Shown: positions 1 through 13,978 of the stretch, piece by piece | Layout of the letters: each line of letters begins with the position of its first letter | Position numbering within the stretch: the first letter of the stretch is position 1 | Assembly: GCA_035048485.1 (NCBI GenBank) | Contig: CM068588.1 | Coordinates: 24,760,324 to 24,824,323, forward strand | Length of the DNA stretch: 64,000 nucleotides | DNA from: Pteria penguin | Lineage: Eukaryota > Mollusca > Bivalvia > Pterioida > Pteriidae | Direction: 5' to 3' | Program-made: the position numbers and the translations under genes | The notes under the pieces: model-generated | The model's database searches: none | What the model was told of the DNA's origin: nothing | The model's input: only the letters and a program-made list of their open reading frames with translations

Positions 1-1119
1 CTTTCAAATATTTGACTCAGGGTTGCAGATATCGAAAATACTATCAGAAAATCTAATAATGAAACTGGTTTTTAAATTACATTAAAATGGTTGACAACTA
101 TATACATACTAGCATGTATCCAGCAAACCCTTTCGCAAAAACACAATGAAAGGAACTTGAGAAACCACTTATCATTTTGTTATAAATACATGTAGATCCT
201 AACTATGCGTCCCTTCTAAGAGAAAGTTCTTATTTAAATGTGAAAAATTGTGTGCATAGAATTAAAAATGAAAGATCTTAACGCATCGAACTTACCGACG
301 TCTTCAGTTTAAGATATCAAGATAACCCTGAGCCTGGAAGGTACACTACGGATATGCATGTGCGCCTGAACTTCAATTTAACAAAGCCAATACATGGAAT
401 AAGAAAATATTACTACTTGAACATAAACATTAAAATTTGGACTATGCTTTACATACTAATTTTTATGATAAACGTAATACCTTTGTATTTCAAATTATTC
501 ATGTTTCTTATTTAGATCATGATGTCCCAAAACTTGTACGGTATTTGTATCTTACTGGAACTCGTAAAATGAATTAAATCCAAACTGAAACTTAAAATGT
601 AAGGTTCTTTTTGCCATCAGGTTAAAATTGTAATATACCTTTGAGGTCGACATGTCCCTGAAACCAAAAGGTGGCTATACAGACTTAAGCACACTTTCGC
701 AATAACGCTGAATTCTTTCTTTTAAACAGAACAGGAATATGCAGAGGGGAAATGATTTGAACCTCGCTCCTTCTGTCTACTAGTCGGGATTCTTACTAAT
801 GAAAGATCTTAACTCGAAACAGAACCGCATGATTTATTCCATGATATTTTCTTCCTTCACATATTTACATCTCAGGTGTAGTTTCTTGTTTGTTCTTGTT
901 TTCTATATTGGTGATTCCTTAAACACTGTATCCCTTTGAGTGTCCTACGTTTGCGGTGAGTGGAAATATGTGCACATGAAACGGTTAACCACACAGATTG
1001 CGTGACCAGTGTCGCTTTGTGATGTCTTACATGTTCTCTTCCCCTTACTTTTAAAATACACGAATCTCATCCCTAGAAACATTACATATTCTGATTTGAT
1101 ATTTTACCTATGTTTTTAG

Positions 1120-1223
1120 GTTATACAATTTGGACTGCTGTTACTCATAGTCAGCCACAGCACAACAAGATTAAAGGAAGATGTGTATTTGAAAAAAGTC
1201 AAAGGACTATTCAAAATGCAAAG
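1120..1223 (+). CDS. Linker exon: TM4 end and tail of an upstream B-type unit (B0)
   Basis: Acceptor tttttag, donor gtctgt; 104 nt, phase 0 to 2, residues 1-34 of the visible protein. It begins VIQFGLLLLIV (end of TM4), followed by a lysine-rich cytosolic stretch ending KMQR. The closest match in the window is the exon at 24383-24480, which links B1 to A2 (VIQFGLLL against IIQFGLLL). This exon implies that a B-type tetraspanin precedes A1 outside the window. Confidence 0.85.
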
Positions 1224-4200
1224 GTCTGTGAACAAATAATCCATATTTGTCTTTTAATGCTGATTTGTCATACAAACATGGATTACCATACCTCTTTTGC
1301 ATGGTACCGTGTAAATCTGTATGTAGTGGAAAATTTCATTAGCAATTTACATTTTCGTCTGTTTAACATAAAATACGTTACATAATTTTCCGTTGTAAAT
1401 TAGAGAATGTTTAAAGACAAGAATATGCAATAATATCGGAATGGAATTATAATAGATAACAATTTTTGGTGTTTTCAGAGCAATCAGCATTCCATCAAAG
1501 ACTTGGATTGTTGTAAGAGGGATAACATTGGTAAGAATTCGCACAAAAATTCCAAAGTCCAGTATAATTTACATATTCAGTGAGACGAATATAGTCACAA
1601 ATTCATCTAGTTTTTTAGCAATTTCTTTCTTAGCTTATAAATCGATTTGAAATGATTCTGTTTAAAAGAGGCATTTTGAAATTACATGATCATATCTGTC
1701 AGCTGGATATGAATGTGAATACAACTTTCACAACGGCTAAACAGAAATCAGCACAAATTCAGTTCATTCAATTTCACTCACATACGACAAATGGAATCTG
1801 TCGTGAATTCACGAAACAGTAAATAAAAAACTTACGGATTTATAAACAGGCAATATAATACTGTGTGAGTCATCCCTCAAGGATATGGTACCCAGAGAAG
1901 GACAGTGAAGGTTAATGCAACATAAACTGTTGCACCGTTGTTGAAACATTCTATAGTAGAAATGATTTTCCTGATTCCGATCATTTATAAACCTCATACG
2001 TGTTGTACTGAATTACTTATTTCAGTCTCATATATTATTTTCGTGGATAAGGAATAACATACGATTCTAGCCGTTTCATATGATATGTATACCGCAACAC
2101 CTGAGCTATTCCTTGATTCCTCCAAGCGTCCCCTATATACCCATTGGTTCACTGCTTAATGTCTTACATAGAAGAAAAAGACTAGTTTTAAAGATAATCA
2201 AGAAAAGTTCAAATGACCCTTATATAATTGAGATGCTTCATCTAACGTCCGTGTTTTATCCTTGTTCTATTTCCAGTTTTTCGGAGCCGTATCAATGGTG
2301 CTGGGCATCGTGATGATGCATGAAAATAAACTAACAAATGATTACGTCAACGCCTTGTACCAACAGCTATACTTCTATGGATTTCAACTCTCCGTCCTCA
2401 TTCAACGGTTTTACTCTGTAACTATAACTTGTGGGGTCCTGACAATGGCAACAGCGATATTTGGGTTGAGTGATTTATCGAAACGACTTGCTGGACCAAG
2501 AAAAAATACCTGTGTGAGAAATTTATTATATCAGTACAAATTTTATGCATAAAGTTTAAGTGTAATATTTCTGTTTATATGATTCGTGTTATATCTGGAT
2601 AAACTGTTAAAATAATGCTAATGAAAGCAGTTTTTAACATCCCGGTTTAGTAATTGTGTAACGAAGCTGTTTTATAAATTACTTTTAGTATAGAGTTATG
2701 TTGGCCTTGTTGATCCTTACAAAGATAGGTTTGCTGATTGCATGGATACCGTTTCACCGTTCTGTAAGTATATTTTGCTTGTAAATTAGTGATTATATTC
2801 TTCTATGTAGCAATAATGCGTAAAAACAAAACAATATTCAGAAATTAACTTCAAACGTTCTTTATGATATTTGATCTATGTATGAGCCCTTAAGGGGCAT
2901 ATGATTTTAACTTGAGTCGAATTTTGAATTGACACATTTGTTTTTTTCTACTGTTTTATTTTCTGTATCTTAATTTTATTAGTGTTCATCTATGCATTGA
3001 CCTATACTTAAAAAAACAAAATAAAAAACACCCCACTACATAATGAATTTATGTATATATAAAAAGAGAGCAATCAGAAGTCTGAAAGTGATGCGAGATT
3101 ACAATATGTTATTGACCTCTAGCATCTCCTATGTCTTGTCAACTTTGATATATTACGTGATATGTGATATTTTGAAGAAGTAATTACATATTAATTACAT
3201 ATGTAATGTAATGCATTCACCTGGAAAGACTTTTTATAGCGAAGGGTTGAATTGGACATTGAAATGGATCAGAACGCTTGACAGAACCGTCATATACATA
3301 TGTTGTCAATTATTGCAAGTGAGGATGTATATTTGGTCAGTTCAGATTCTATTTCCTTTAAGCGGAATAAAGATATAATGTGATCCTTGCGGATGTGTTG
3401 CATAGAGGGGGCCAATCATTATCTAAGGTGTCTTGTTTTTTAGAACACTGCATTCCTTTAAAATTATGATGTAATGATGATGGATAAATCCAAATCACAA
3501 GTCCAAAAGTCATGAAACCATAGGACATACAAAATCAGTGAAAATGAAAAACAAATGGAAAATAACAAAATATGTCTACTTGAAGAGCATATGTGAACCC
3601 CTGTGATGGAGTGAGATCAGGTGCCCGGGGAGAGTGAGCATCTCCTGCTTGCCAGCAACACCCGTCATATACCCAGTAGAAAGAGTCAAATCGTGTAAAT
3701 TCCATTTATATTTATATATGGAGAAGTCAAAGTAGGTAACCTTCTATTATAGAAGGTGTCAAATCTGTGTAAAATGATCGGAATCGGTCTCAGTCCAGAA
3801 TATCATTTAAGTCTCGATAACGAGATATCATATGGAGTAATAAGAGTCTCGTAACGACCGTAGAACTTCCTCAGTGACGTTGCTAGTCTAGCACATATAT
3901 AACCTTGGTTGAGCAGCTTAACTGAAAGTCGCCTAGCCCTCAAAACAAAGTCATTGTTATTTGAACATGCTCTGGAATAACGTATTAAATGAGATATGAA
4001 TACGCCGTATGCGGGCGATGATGGAATGTTGCTACTTATGAAACGAAAGTTTGTGATAGCGAAATTGAAATCGTCACGTTTATCATAGAGTGAGGTGTTC
4101 AATTGACCATTAATGTCGAAAGACAATATAATATCTAAATACGAAGTAGACTTACTACTTTCTGTGGTTTCTTTGACCTCCAGTTCACTTGGATAGATGA

Positions 4201-7200
4201 TGCTAAGGTAATCTGCGAATGAGGGATTATTAATTGAAAGCTGATACTGAAATAAATCGTGTTTGCAGATGGAATATATAGCACAATGGTGTTATAGGGT
4301 CTGACATGAAAATAAATTCCTTTTCATTACAGCCTAACACCCCTGAAATGTTGCTGTTATTATATAAACGTTTAAAAAGGAGACGAATATATCGATAAAA
4401 ACTTTTCCGAAAACCGTTACGTTGTTCAATTCTTACAGGTGTAACAAGATGAAAAAGGCCGATGTGAACCCTGAAGATAACTCGATTTTCTTATTGTTGG
4501 GATAATAATATATATTCATTGATGCGCTAATGTTCTGCCATTATCATATATAATTTTTGTCTCTGTCGAACAATGATTTACAATATAAACTGCATAGATA
4601 TGTGAATAAGTTTGTCGAAATGTTTTATTTTCTGAAAATGATGTAGTTTACGACGTTTAAGAATATGTTTATACAATATAAAGAAGTGGATGGGAGAAAG
4701 ACCGATTAGCTTAGTGTTAGATTTGTCTTAGATCGTTCCTATGGTCTCCTTCAAATGGACTCCAAGATGTTTCTTATACTTCCTTTAGCCCTTTTCTCTG
4801 TCGATTTTTTTCATTTTCTTAAGTGTTTCTTTCGGAGATCCGTACTTTTGTTCGTATCTTCTTGTTTCGAAATAAAAGATACTACAGAGAGCGCATCTTC
4901 TGCTTCATACCTCGATATACTGCTATCAATCAGTGACGATTGTTCATTAGTAACCTCTCTCTATGACATACGTGACGATTTCAATTTCATTATTACCAAC
5001 TTCCCTTTTCTGAGTAGCAACATACCTTCCTCTCCCGCATATGGCGTCTACATTTCAAAACTTATACGCTATGCCAGGGCATGCTCTAAATACGAAAATT
5101 TCGTCCCGAGAGCGAGGCTTCTTGCCACGAAACTACTCTCACAAGGATATATTGAGGAACATTTCTAATTGTCACTGAGGAAGTTCTATGGTCGTTATAG
5201 GGATTTATTGCAATTTCAGATTCATTTTTCAAGAATGTTAACCGATATCTTGGGACCTGACCATACTAAATAACCATCTTAACTATTTGACTATACTTGA
5301 TTTGACATAATACGTATATACATGTATATACAGATATTTGTTCACCATATACGTGAAATATTCGTGGTGTGACATTAAACAAAAATCATTCAATCAATCA
5401 ATACGTTTCCGACAATGGAATTTCAGGCAGGCAGCATTTCTTGCCTTGAGTGGGAAATTTGACTTCGTGTTCCTGTCTCCTTCGTATGTTCATGCGTGTA
5501 TATTTATTTGTTTACCTCATCGATCTGAAAAGTTATTGCAGGACTTTTGTGACGGGTGTTGCATGCAACCAGGGGACGCTTACTCCTCACGGTCTCACCT
5601 TGATTTTATTGGGGTTCGCATTTGTCTGAATATGACAATAAACACGATATTGTCCCCTTTATTCCATGGACTATGAGATATGGTTAACCCTTCGGTACTT
5701 CGTTTTTCACTTGTATATTGAATTATTTACATAACCATACAGCTTTAATACTTTTACTGAATACATAGTGTAATAAGTCATTACAAATTACATTAATGAT
5801 TATCGTTTTGATTATTCTAGATGGCATGGAACAGTCGTTTCCAGATGGACAATATCTTCCGACAATGGAGTCAATCAGGACTCAGAATTTGGAACCGTTA
5901 TCACATAGCTGTAAAGATTTATTAAACTTAATTATGTTCAATTATGTTGAATAAGTTAAATTATGAAGACATCAGACTCAGTTGTATGACAAAAGCCGTC
6001 ACAGAAAAGCATGTAATAAAGACACAGAAAAATTAAGATGATTTGTACATTATCTTCCATTGCCTTTGTTGCACATTTATCATAAAAATGTACTTACAGA
6101 CTTACTTGCAAACGTTTCTCTGCATGTGTGTGTTCCACTAGTCATATATTCAATAATGTTCAATACAGATGTTCACATAGTTATGATAAATAATGATAGA
6201 GCCACATCAAAACAGACGGATAATAACACTAAGTCAAAATCTGAATATCTTCTTTTGTGTGCTTCACAAAATAGAGGCACAAATATCACATTGATGCATA
6301 AAACGAAAAGATATGGTATGGGATGACCAAATGTTCGAATCAAAAGTTGATTGGCCAGTTGCAACCACCACCAGCTCATATCATAAAGACGATACAAAAT
6401 ATTGCTGCACTGCACACAGCAAATTGATAAGAAATGACTGTAATGACCAACAACTCGAAGCATGTTTTCACAAATATAACAACATCCTATAATTTAGAGG
6501 AAATATGTTCTAGTACTACAAGAAATCAGAATGTACACCTGTAACTTTTTGTTTATGTTTAGTAATCTCAGCTTATATAAATTCATCATTCTTTTGCAGA
6601 TGAGTTGCTGTGGTGTAACGTATAGCTATAATCTTCAAGACTTAGCCAGGAAAGCATACGATTTTGGTTCTAAACAACCCAATGAGTATCCGCGCTCCTG
6701 CTGTAAATATGAATCAGACTATAGTATTGACTCGAACATATGGCAGACATGCCAAAATGGGTTTCAGGAAAATGTAAGTTTACATAGTCGTACACCATAT
6801 ATATAATGTTTTGGATATCGTGTTCTGTTTTTAGCGGTGAGTGTGAAGTTGAGCTTGTAAGCCGGTCCACCAAACTGATTGAGTAAATATCATTACTTCA
6901 ATTGAGCGACTGCATTGTAATAAAACAGTCTGTAGTGTCTTTATATATGGTCTATTTGTCACATGTGTATATGGAAGCTTTGTCGTAAGCATAAGTCGGG
7001 TCTCTCTACCTTTATAGAATATTTTATCTATCTTTGCAGTATATTATAGGTAAATTATTTAATTTCTTTTTCTAATTTGTTAGGGACACTGGACTAATAC
7101 AGACATGAAGCATCAAACTTTGGACCTATTAAACAAACATTTAAAACTTTAACAGTCTAATCTGTATGTATAGTACATGTTTAAATTATGACTTTAGGAA

Positions 7201-10200
7201 TGAAAAACAGTACCATATAAAAGAAATGATATTGGATGTATTTGATTGCATTCTTTATATATAACATACATATATAATGTATGGCATTTTAACTTTCAGT
7301 TTTGTCATGATGAATTCATAAAATTAATGGACGGATACAGCGCTGGATTTTATGTCATTTTCTGTCTGATGATTATGGCAGAGGTATTGTTTACATTTAT
7401 ACACATCTGTGCTGTAGTATTAATTTTTACATTTTATAATGTCCAGGAGATTTGATGATCTAATTTGAAATGATTGTCCTTTTTGTTACACTGGTTGAGA
7501 CTAATATGTGCAGGTACATGTTTTGGCCTAGCACAGTGCGTTTGACTTGTCTGTGGACAAAGTTGTTTTGAATTATTTACTAAATTTAAGGTTCTTCTGT
7601 ATCGACATTTATAGAGATATTCCTCTGTTTACAACATAGGTAGAGATTTTTTTCCATGGCCCAGTTATTCCCTAAATACCCGAAAACTCGTTTGAATTTC
7701 ATTTGGAAGATGACATTGAAGGACAAACTAAATGAGAAACATCAATATTTATGGATTTAATGAAATGAAACATTAAAGGACTGTATACAGAAATGTACAT
7801 ATTGTGCACGCTGAACTTTATAATAAATCTGTGCGCTTCCTCTTATGCTCCCCCCATAAAAAAAAATAATAAAATCAAAGTTTTGGGGGCATCTAGTTTT
7901 TGGTGTATCTGTTTGTCTGTGGCCAAAAACTTAATATTCCACTTAATGTTTCAACTGTTAGAGGTAGGGCTTTCATATTTCACGTGCATATTCCTTGTCA
8001 CAAGACCTTTCCGTTGGTACAAAATTTTTGACATCGTGACCCTCACCATGACATTTGACTTACATTTTAAAAACTTTAACATTGGATATATCTTATGAAT
8101 GGTAAGTGATAAGGCTTTCATATTTCACATATGTATTTGCTGTGACAAGACCTTAAGTTTTGACACTGTGACCTTGACTATGAATTTGACCTAGATTTAG
8201 GATTATATTGACAAAGTTACCGTCAGGGGCATTCATATTGTTATTTCTTATGTTTCATTACCACTATCCAAATGACAGTCATAACCATCATTTATTAACG
8301 ATTTTGGACCAAACATTTATCAGAGGCATGAGTCCAGAGCTGTTCCTTGTATTACTGTCCATTTACATGGATATATTTATATTCATATTACCTGTGCAAA
8401 GTTATGTCAATCAAATGCACTTATATTACATAAAACAGTTTATAATAATTTTGTAAACAGTTGTAAATTAAAAACAAAATGTAGAATTGAGAAAATATTC
8501 AGAAATGTTCTTATGAGTTACGTAGAAATATTAGAAAGCAAAGTGATAAAATGCACTGTCGTTTTATTATAAAATATTCTTTGTACACAAACGAATCAAA
8601 CGCACTCTGTATACATGTAAATATTCAACAACAATTTTTATGAACAGCTGCAGCAGGTGAAACTATAATTTCAAAACAATTACTTTTTTCCTAAGAAACC
8701 TTTGACATATTTACTCAGAGAATTACCAATAGTATGTTTGTTCCCTGTGGTATATTTTTGTTAGTGCTATAGTACTATGAGAGCAGTTACTTTCGTATTT
8801 TATATTTTAGTTATTATCTGTATAACAAAGTTAGAATACTGATAAAGTATATACCATTGATTTCGCTGAGAACTTAAATGTTTGAGAATCAGAACTTTCG
8901 GCGATGCTGATTCAAGATTTTTCTCATACAATGTTAAGTTGGATTTTGAAGCCTTTTGTTATGGTAAATTTACCATGTAGATTAAGTTTTCCATAGATCT
9001 ATAACTGAGAAATGATCTGAGCGAGTCATCAAAAAGCAGGAGTTTTCACTAACTCTGATACAGTTATTTCAAAATATCCATCATGGAGATTTTCTGTTCG
9101 GTTGTATTAACATACAAAAATACATACAAAATAAAAGTTGATAGTTAAAATGGTACATACTCCAGTTTTCTATCTATTAAACACCAGAAAATATCTATAT
9201 GTGAATATGTATGTTTTCTCATATTCGTGTGTATATGCTCTGATATTTAATTTATTATTACCACTGTGTCAATACCGCTGTTGGTGGACTGATAGTTTCC
9301 GAGGGTCACTTCAGCCCGGTGTTCAGTACATACAGAAATATATTCTTCCAATCTAGTGTGGAAAACATTTGTATACTATTCTGAAACTATTGGATTTGAT
9401 AATGAGTTTTCTCTTCAAATATTCATACTTTCGATTTGCACAGTTTAGGCCCGGAACATCACTGATTAGACATAATTTTCAGTACATACAGAAATATATA
9501 CTACAAATCTAGTGTGGAAAATATTTGTATATGAGTTTGTCCTCAAATATTCATACTTTCGATTTTCACAATTTAGGCCCTGGAAGAGACATTGTCGAAA
9601 TGGGCATATAGTGCAAGAAATTAATTCAAGTATATATGTTCTAATATTTATCAAGTGAACTAATCTTCCATTGTTAGCAGATTAATTGTGCTGAGAAAAA
9701 ACGTGATTGAAATCAAAGAAATCGATAATTTGTACTGACTACACTTCATAACTAAACATAACTGTTTACATATTTTGTATGTTATAGGTCGCTTGTTTCA
9801 TTTTCTCTGCAAAAACAAAAACGCAACAAAATCCAGAAAGCAGTCAGAAAGCATCAAGTGACAATTCAAATGAGACAAACATCGACATGAAGACGTAAAG
9901 ACATTAACATTGTTACTAATGAATTCTTCATTTTGCCTTTTTATTCTTTATAACACAATTGTTTTCATACTAATCCTTACTGTATACTGAATCTAACTGC
10001 GCTTATACTGCTAGGTCTATCTAGATACGAATCGTCTGCAGTCTCAATGCACTGTTCAATCTGAAAGAATTAATGATGATATTGATGAAATCCCTAATTA
10101 GTATGCGATTAGCATTGAGGATCATATAGATGAAATCTGTAATTATTATGTAATCTGAAGCAGTGGTATAAGTATTACTGAAATTCCTATTATGTCATCG

Positions 10201-13200
10201 GAGGCAATGATATTGATTAATTCCCTTTATATCAAGTCATCTGAAGTACTGATCCTGGTATTGATGAATTTCCTTGTTGTGATGTCATCCAAGGCACTGA
10301 TCAAGATACTGATAAATTTTCTTTTTATTAAATCATCTGAAGCACGATCCTGATATTGATAAATTCTCTTAATATTACATCATCTGAAGTACTGATCCTG
10401 GTATTCATGAATTTGTTTGTTATTTTTGATCTTGGTATTCATGAATTTCCTTGTTATTTTTTATCTTGGTATTCATGAATTTTCTTATTATCTTGTCATC
10501 CAAGACACTGATCAAGACATTGATGAATTTCCTTTATAATAAATCATCTGATGCACGATCCTGATATTGCTGAATTCCCTTTATTTTGAGTCATCTGAGG
10601 CACTGATCCTCATATTGATAAGTACCTTTTAATTATGTAATCTGATGCAATGATTTTGATATTGATAAAATATCTCTTATATCATCTAAGGCACTGATTC
10701 AGATATTGATGAACTCCTTTGTTATTAACTCGTCTGGAGCACTGATCCTGATGTTGACAAGATTCCTGTTAATTGTGAAATCTGAAGCAATGATTTTGAA
10801 TACAGGAATCGCCAAACCCAACTTTAACTACGCCTACGCCTGCGTAGTTTCATTGTGACATCACAGTTAGGTTAATGTTTGATGGGTCATTTATTAATGA
10901 TGTCAAAATGAAGTGTCCCGAAAGGTCCGATGTCGACATTTGATGATCAGGCACTTATATCACCTGAAGTACTTAATGTGATATTGATAAACCTCCTTGT
11001 TAATAAGTCATCTGATATGGATAAGATCCTTTTTGATTATGTAATATGAAGAAAGTATTCTGATATTGGTGATATCCCTATTTCGCCATCTGAAGCACTT
11101 GTTACAGTCGATTTAACGTACTAGATAAACGAATATACAAGGTGACCACTAGCCAATTGTCTCTCCCACCACATACTGGGGATGCCAGCTATTTTGACTA
11201 AAAGTCATCATGTATGAAGGAAACGATTAAATCATTTTACTCAGCCGTATGAGAGAACTCGTCTCGGAAATGCACTGTTAATAATATAATAATTTGAAAA
11301 AACGGTCATTTGATATGGCGATAGTCAATAAATTGGTGTGGTTAACGGGTTTACGGTCCCATAACAGTTCTTAAATTCAGTGTTCAGTAGTAACTAAGAC
11401 GTAGCTTACACATTATTAAAAGTGAAGAAAGGCACATAAATAGTAACTAACCATGACTGAAGGTGGAAACCAAGTCCCTGCAGATAATCTCATAAATGAC
11501 AATCTAAATACCTGTCTGCTTATTCTTACGTTATTCACGAACTAGTTGATCATACGATAAATACCAAGTATAATATTAACTAGAAATACCCTAACATTAC
11601 CGACAACAGTATATATGCGTGAACTGCCGTATACTAATGTTTTTAATATGATTGAAACCTCTGTTGACCAAGAGTAAGGAAAATGAGTAGTCAATAGATC
11701 AAAGGTAAACGTCAATATTGGTAAAGATAATTTACAATTATTGATTTCCGAGTAATAACTCAAGCACTATTCATCATATCCAAACCAAATGTTAATGAAT
11801 AAATTCTTCTCTCATATCTCTTTCACTTGGTCTTTTTTCTTTTTTCAGGAAAATAATAAGATATTCTTATCTCGCATCAAGTATCACTATACTGGTAAGT
11901 GTTTCTAAATTACTTATTCATTTTCAGCTTATTATGAAGTAATTTATGATAGCAGTGGAAACAATTTTAAAACTTCAGAGGTTTAAAGTTAACATGTGTT
12001 AAAAAACCCCAAAAGAAAGAAAAAAACCCCTCTTGTTTACATATTCTTATGTTAATAACTTTCATATTTCTCTTTCATTTGATTTCAGTTATGTGGTCTA
12101 GGACTATTCTTCGAAGGATTGTTGCTCCATTTTGACCCAATTTTCACACATCCTGTAATAAAAGTTTTGTGGAATTCTGTATATCTTTGGTTATTCGGCA
12201 GAAATTATTCATTCAGTGAAACTACCACAATGCTTTCGTCGTTCACGATTACAAATTCAGTGATTGTCATGACAACATCAGTGGCTGGAATTCTGAGTAT
12301 CAAATCAAAATCAAAATTTATCCATTTGACAGTAAGTTTATTTAGTAAACTATAAATAGCGTAAACTTTGTCATATTTTGATATATTTAATAGATAATCA
12401 TATCAATAAAACCTTTCTGAGATACTTTGAAGCTGTTTACTGTGCAAATGCTGTGAAGCAGATGCAAACAGTTATTAAATGGTTTAAAATCCCAAAATGT
12501 TTCGATCACATATAAATTTGTTGCTGGCAAGCAGGAAATGCTTTGTCCCCAGGGACATCTGATCTATCTCGCTTTGGGGTTTCACTTACTATCCTGAGTT
12601 TACTTTTTACGGGGGGGGGGGGGGTGGTGGTAGATTGGGGGTTGTACTTTGTTTTCTTTTGGTTTGGTTTGGGTGTGTTGGGGGACGGGGAAGGGGGTTG
12701 TCAAATTTTATGACTTTCGGTTTCAAGAGTTTTGGACTACTGAATTAGTTTATCCAGCTAGCCATTTAGTCGTACTGATTCTCTACCACAATTTTAATTG
12801 CAAAGAAGCAGTTGTTTCGAATTTTTTCACACCTGTTTCTTTCCTGAAATACGATACCGCAAATAGTAGTATCTTGTATTTGGTTTTCCAGAAATATATT
12901 TTGTCGAAAATCTATGATTCTAAATGTTAAATACACTGAAGTTGTCTTCTTAAAGCTCATAGAATCTAGTATTGACAGCATCATGTTTTTGGAGACAACA
13001 TTTTCCAGATATTTTTCAGTAATGATTGTTAAGCTTTATAACTTCTTTTATTTTTCATCCATATGATGTAAATTGATAGAACACTGATAAGTAAATGGGG
13101 ACATAGTGGAAAAGCTCAATCGGTTATGTGTTTGATTCGTAGTCAAAAGGTCCTCCGTTTGAGTTATTCTCTGTCTTGTCTATCACATAATGCAGTAAAA

Positions 13201-13886
13201 CCAGGGCACATAAATTTCTTGCTGCTTTTGGTGGGTCCGTTGCAAAGTTATAAATCTCTATGTATTGCATTAGGCAGAGGGCGTAACCATATAAGTGGAA
13301 TAATCTCGGTTTGAAGTAAAATAACAAACGAACAGACAAATCGTAGTTACAATGAATATTTACAGTATTACAGCAGTCATAATTGGTAAAAAAAACCCAC
13401 TGCAAACAGTGTAGGTAAATTGGTATCGTACCACTATAATGTCAACAATCTGTAACAAAAGAAAGGTACAATTCAATAAGAAAAATCAACATGTCAGGCA
13501 ATGATTGCTTATATGTGCAACCAGCGCTTTACCGCGATTCCAAGATAATTTAAGACGTCCTTTAATCAAAAATTGTAACATTAATTTGTACAACTGCTTC
13601 ATAGTCAAAAGAAACAGCACTGGTAATCGCCTGTAATTTTACATCTCGATATATATCCATGTAAGTATTGCATTTCATTTAAATGAAGGTGGCTTTTAAA
13701 TGTCAAAAGTGACCGAAGTTCTCACTCTTTGAGTATATAGAAAAATAACCTTTATTCAGCATGTAAACATTTTATTTCACTTTTGATATTTATATGTATT
13801 TATCCACAGTTTATGGGAATGCTGGTGATTGCATCTGTGTTAAAGATTTCCGAAATTGGTGTATGGGGTAAAACCAGAACCAGTGT

Positions 13887-13978
<92 letters not shown>

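Larger units (their letters stand above)
2764..5820. other. Intron between A1 TM3 and LEL exons, with repeat debris
   Basis: About 3.1 kb. It contains a minus-strand fragment of a dispersed repeat near 3595-3670, two opposed retroelement-like fragments (3803-4190 minus, 4755-5270 plus) and another dispersed repeat at 5531-5710. I see no tetraspanin exon in it. Confidence 0.7.

Noticed and set aside
6600..6806. ATG at the start of the CCG exon as a gene start
   Set aside because: It is the first codon of an internal exon after a good acceptor; starting here would lose TM1-TM3.
9788..9898. A1 as a stand-alone single tetraspanin ending MKT-stop
   Set aside because: A1 has no start exon, the stop overlaps a donor in the correct phase for the next unit, and the same occurs in A2 and A'. 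Kept only as a possible retained-intron form.
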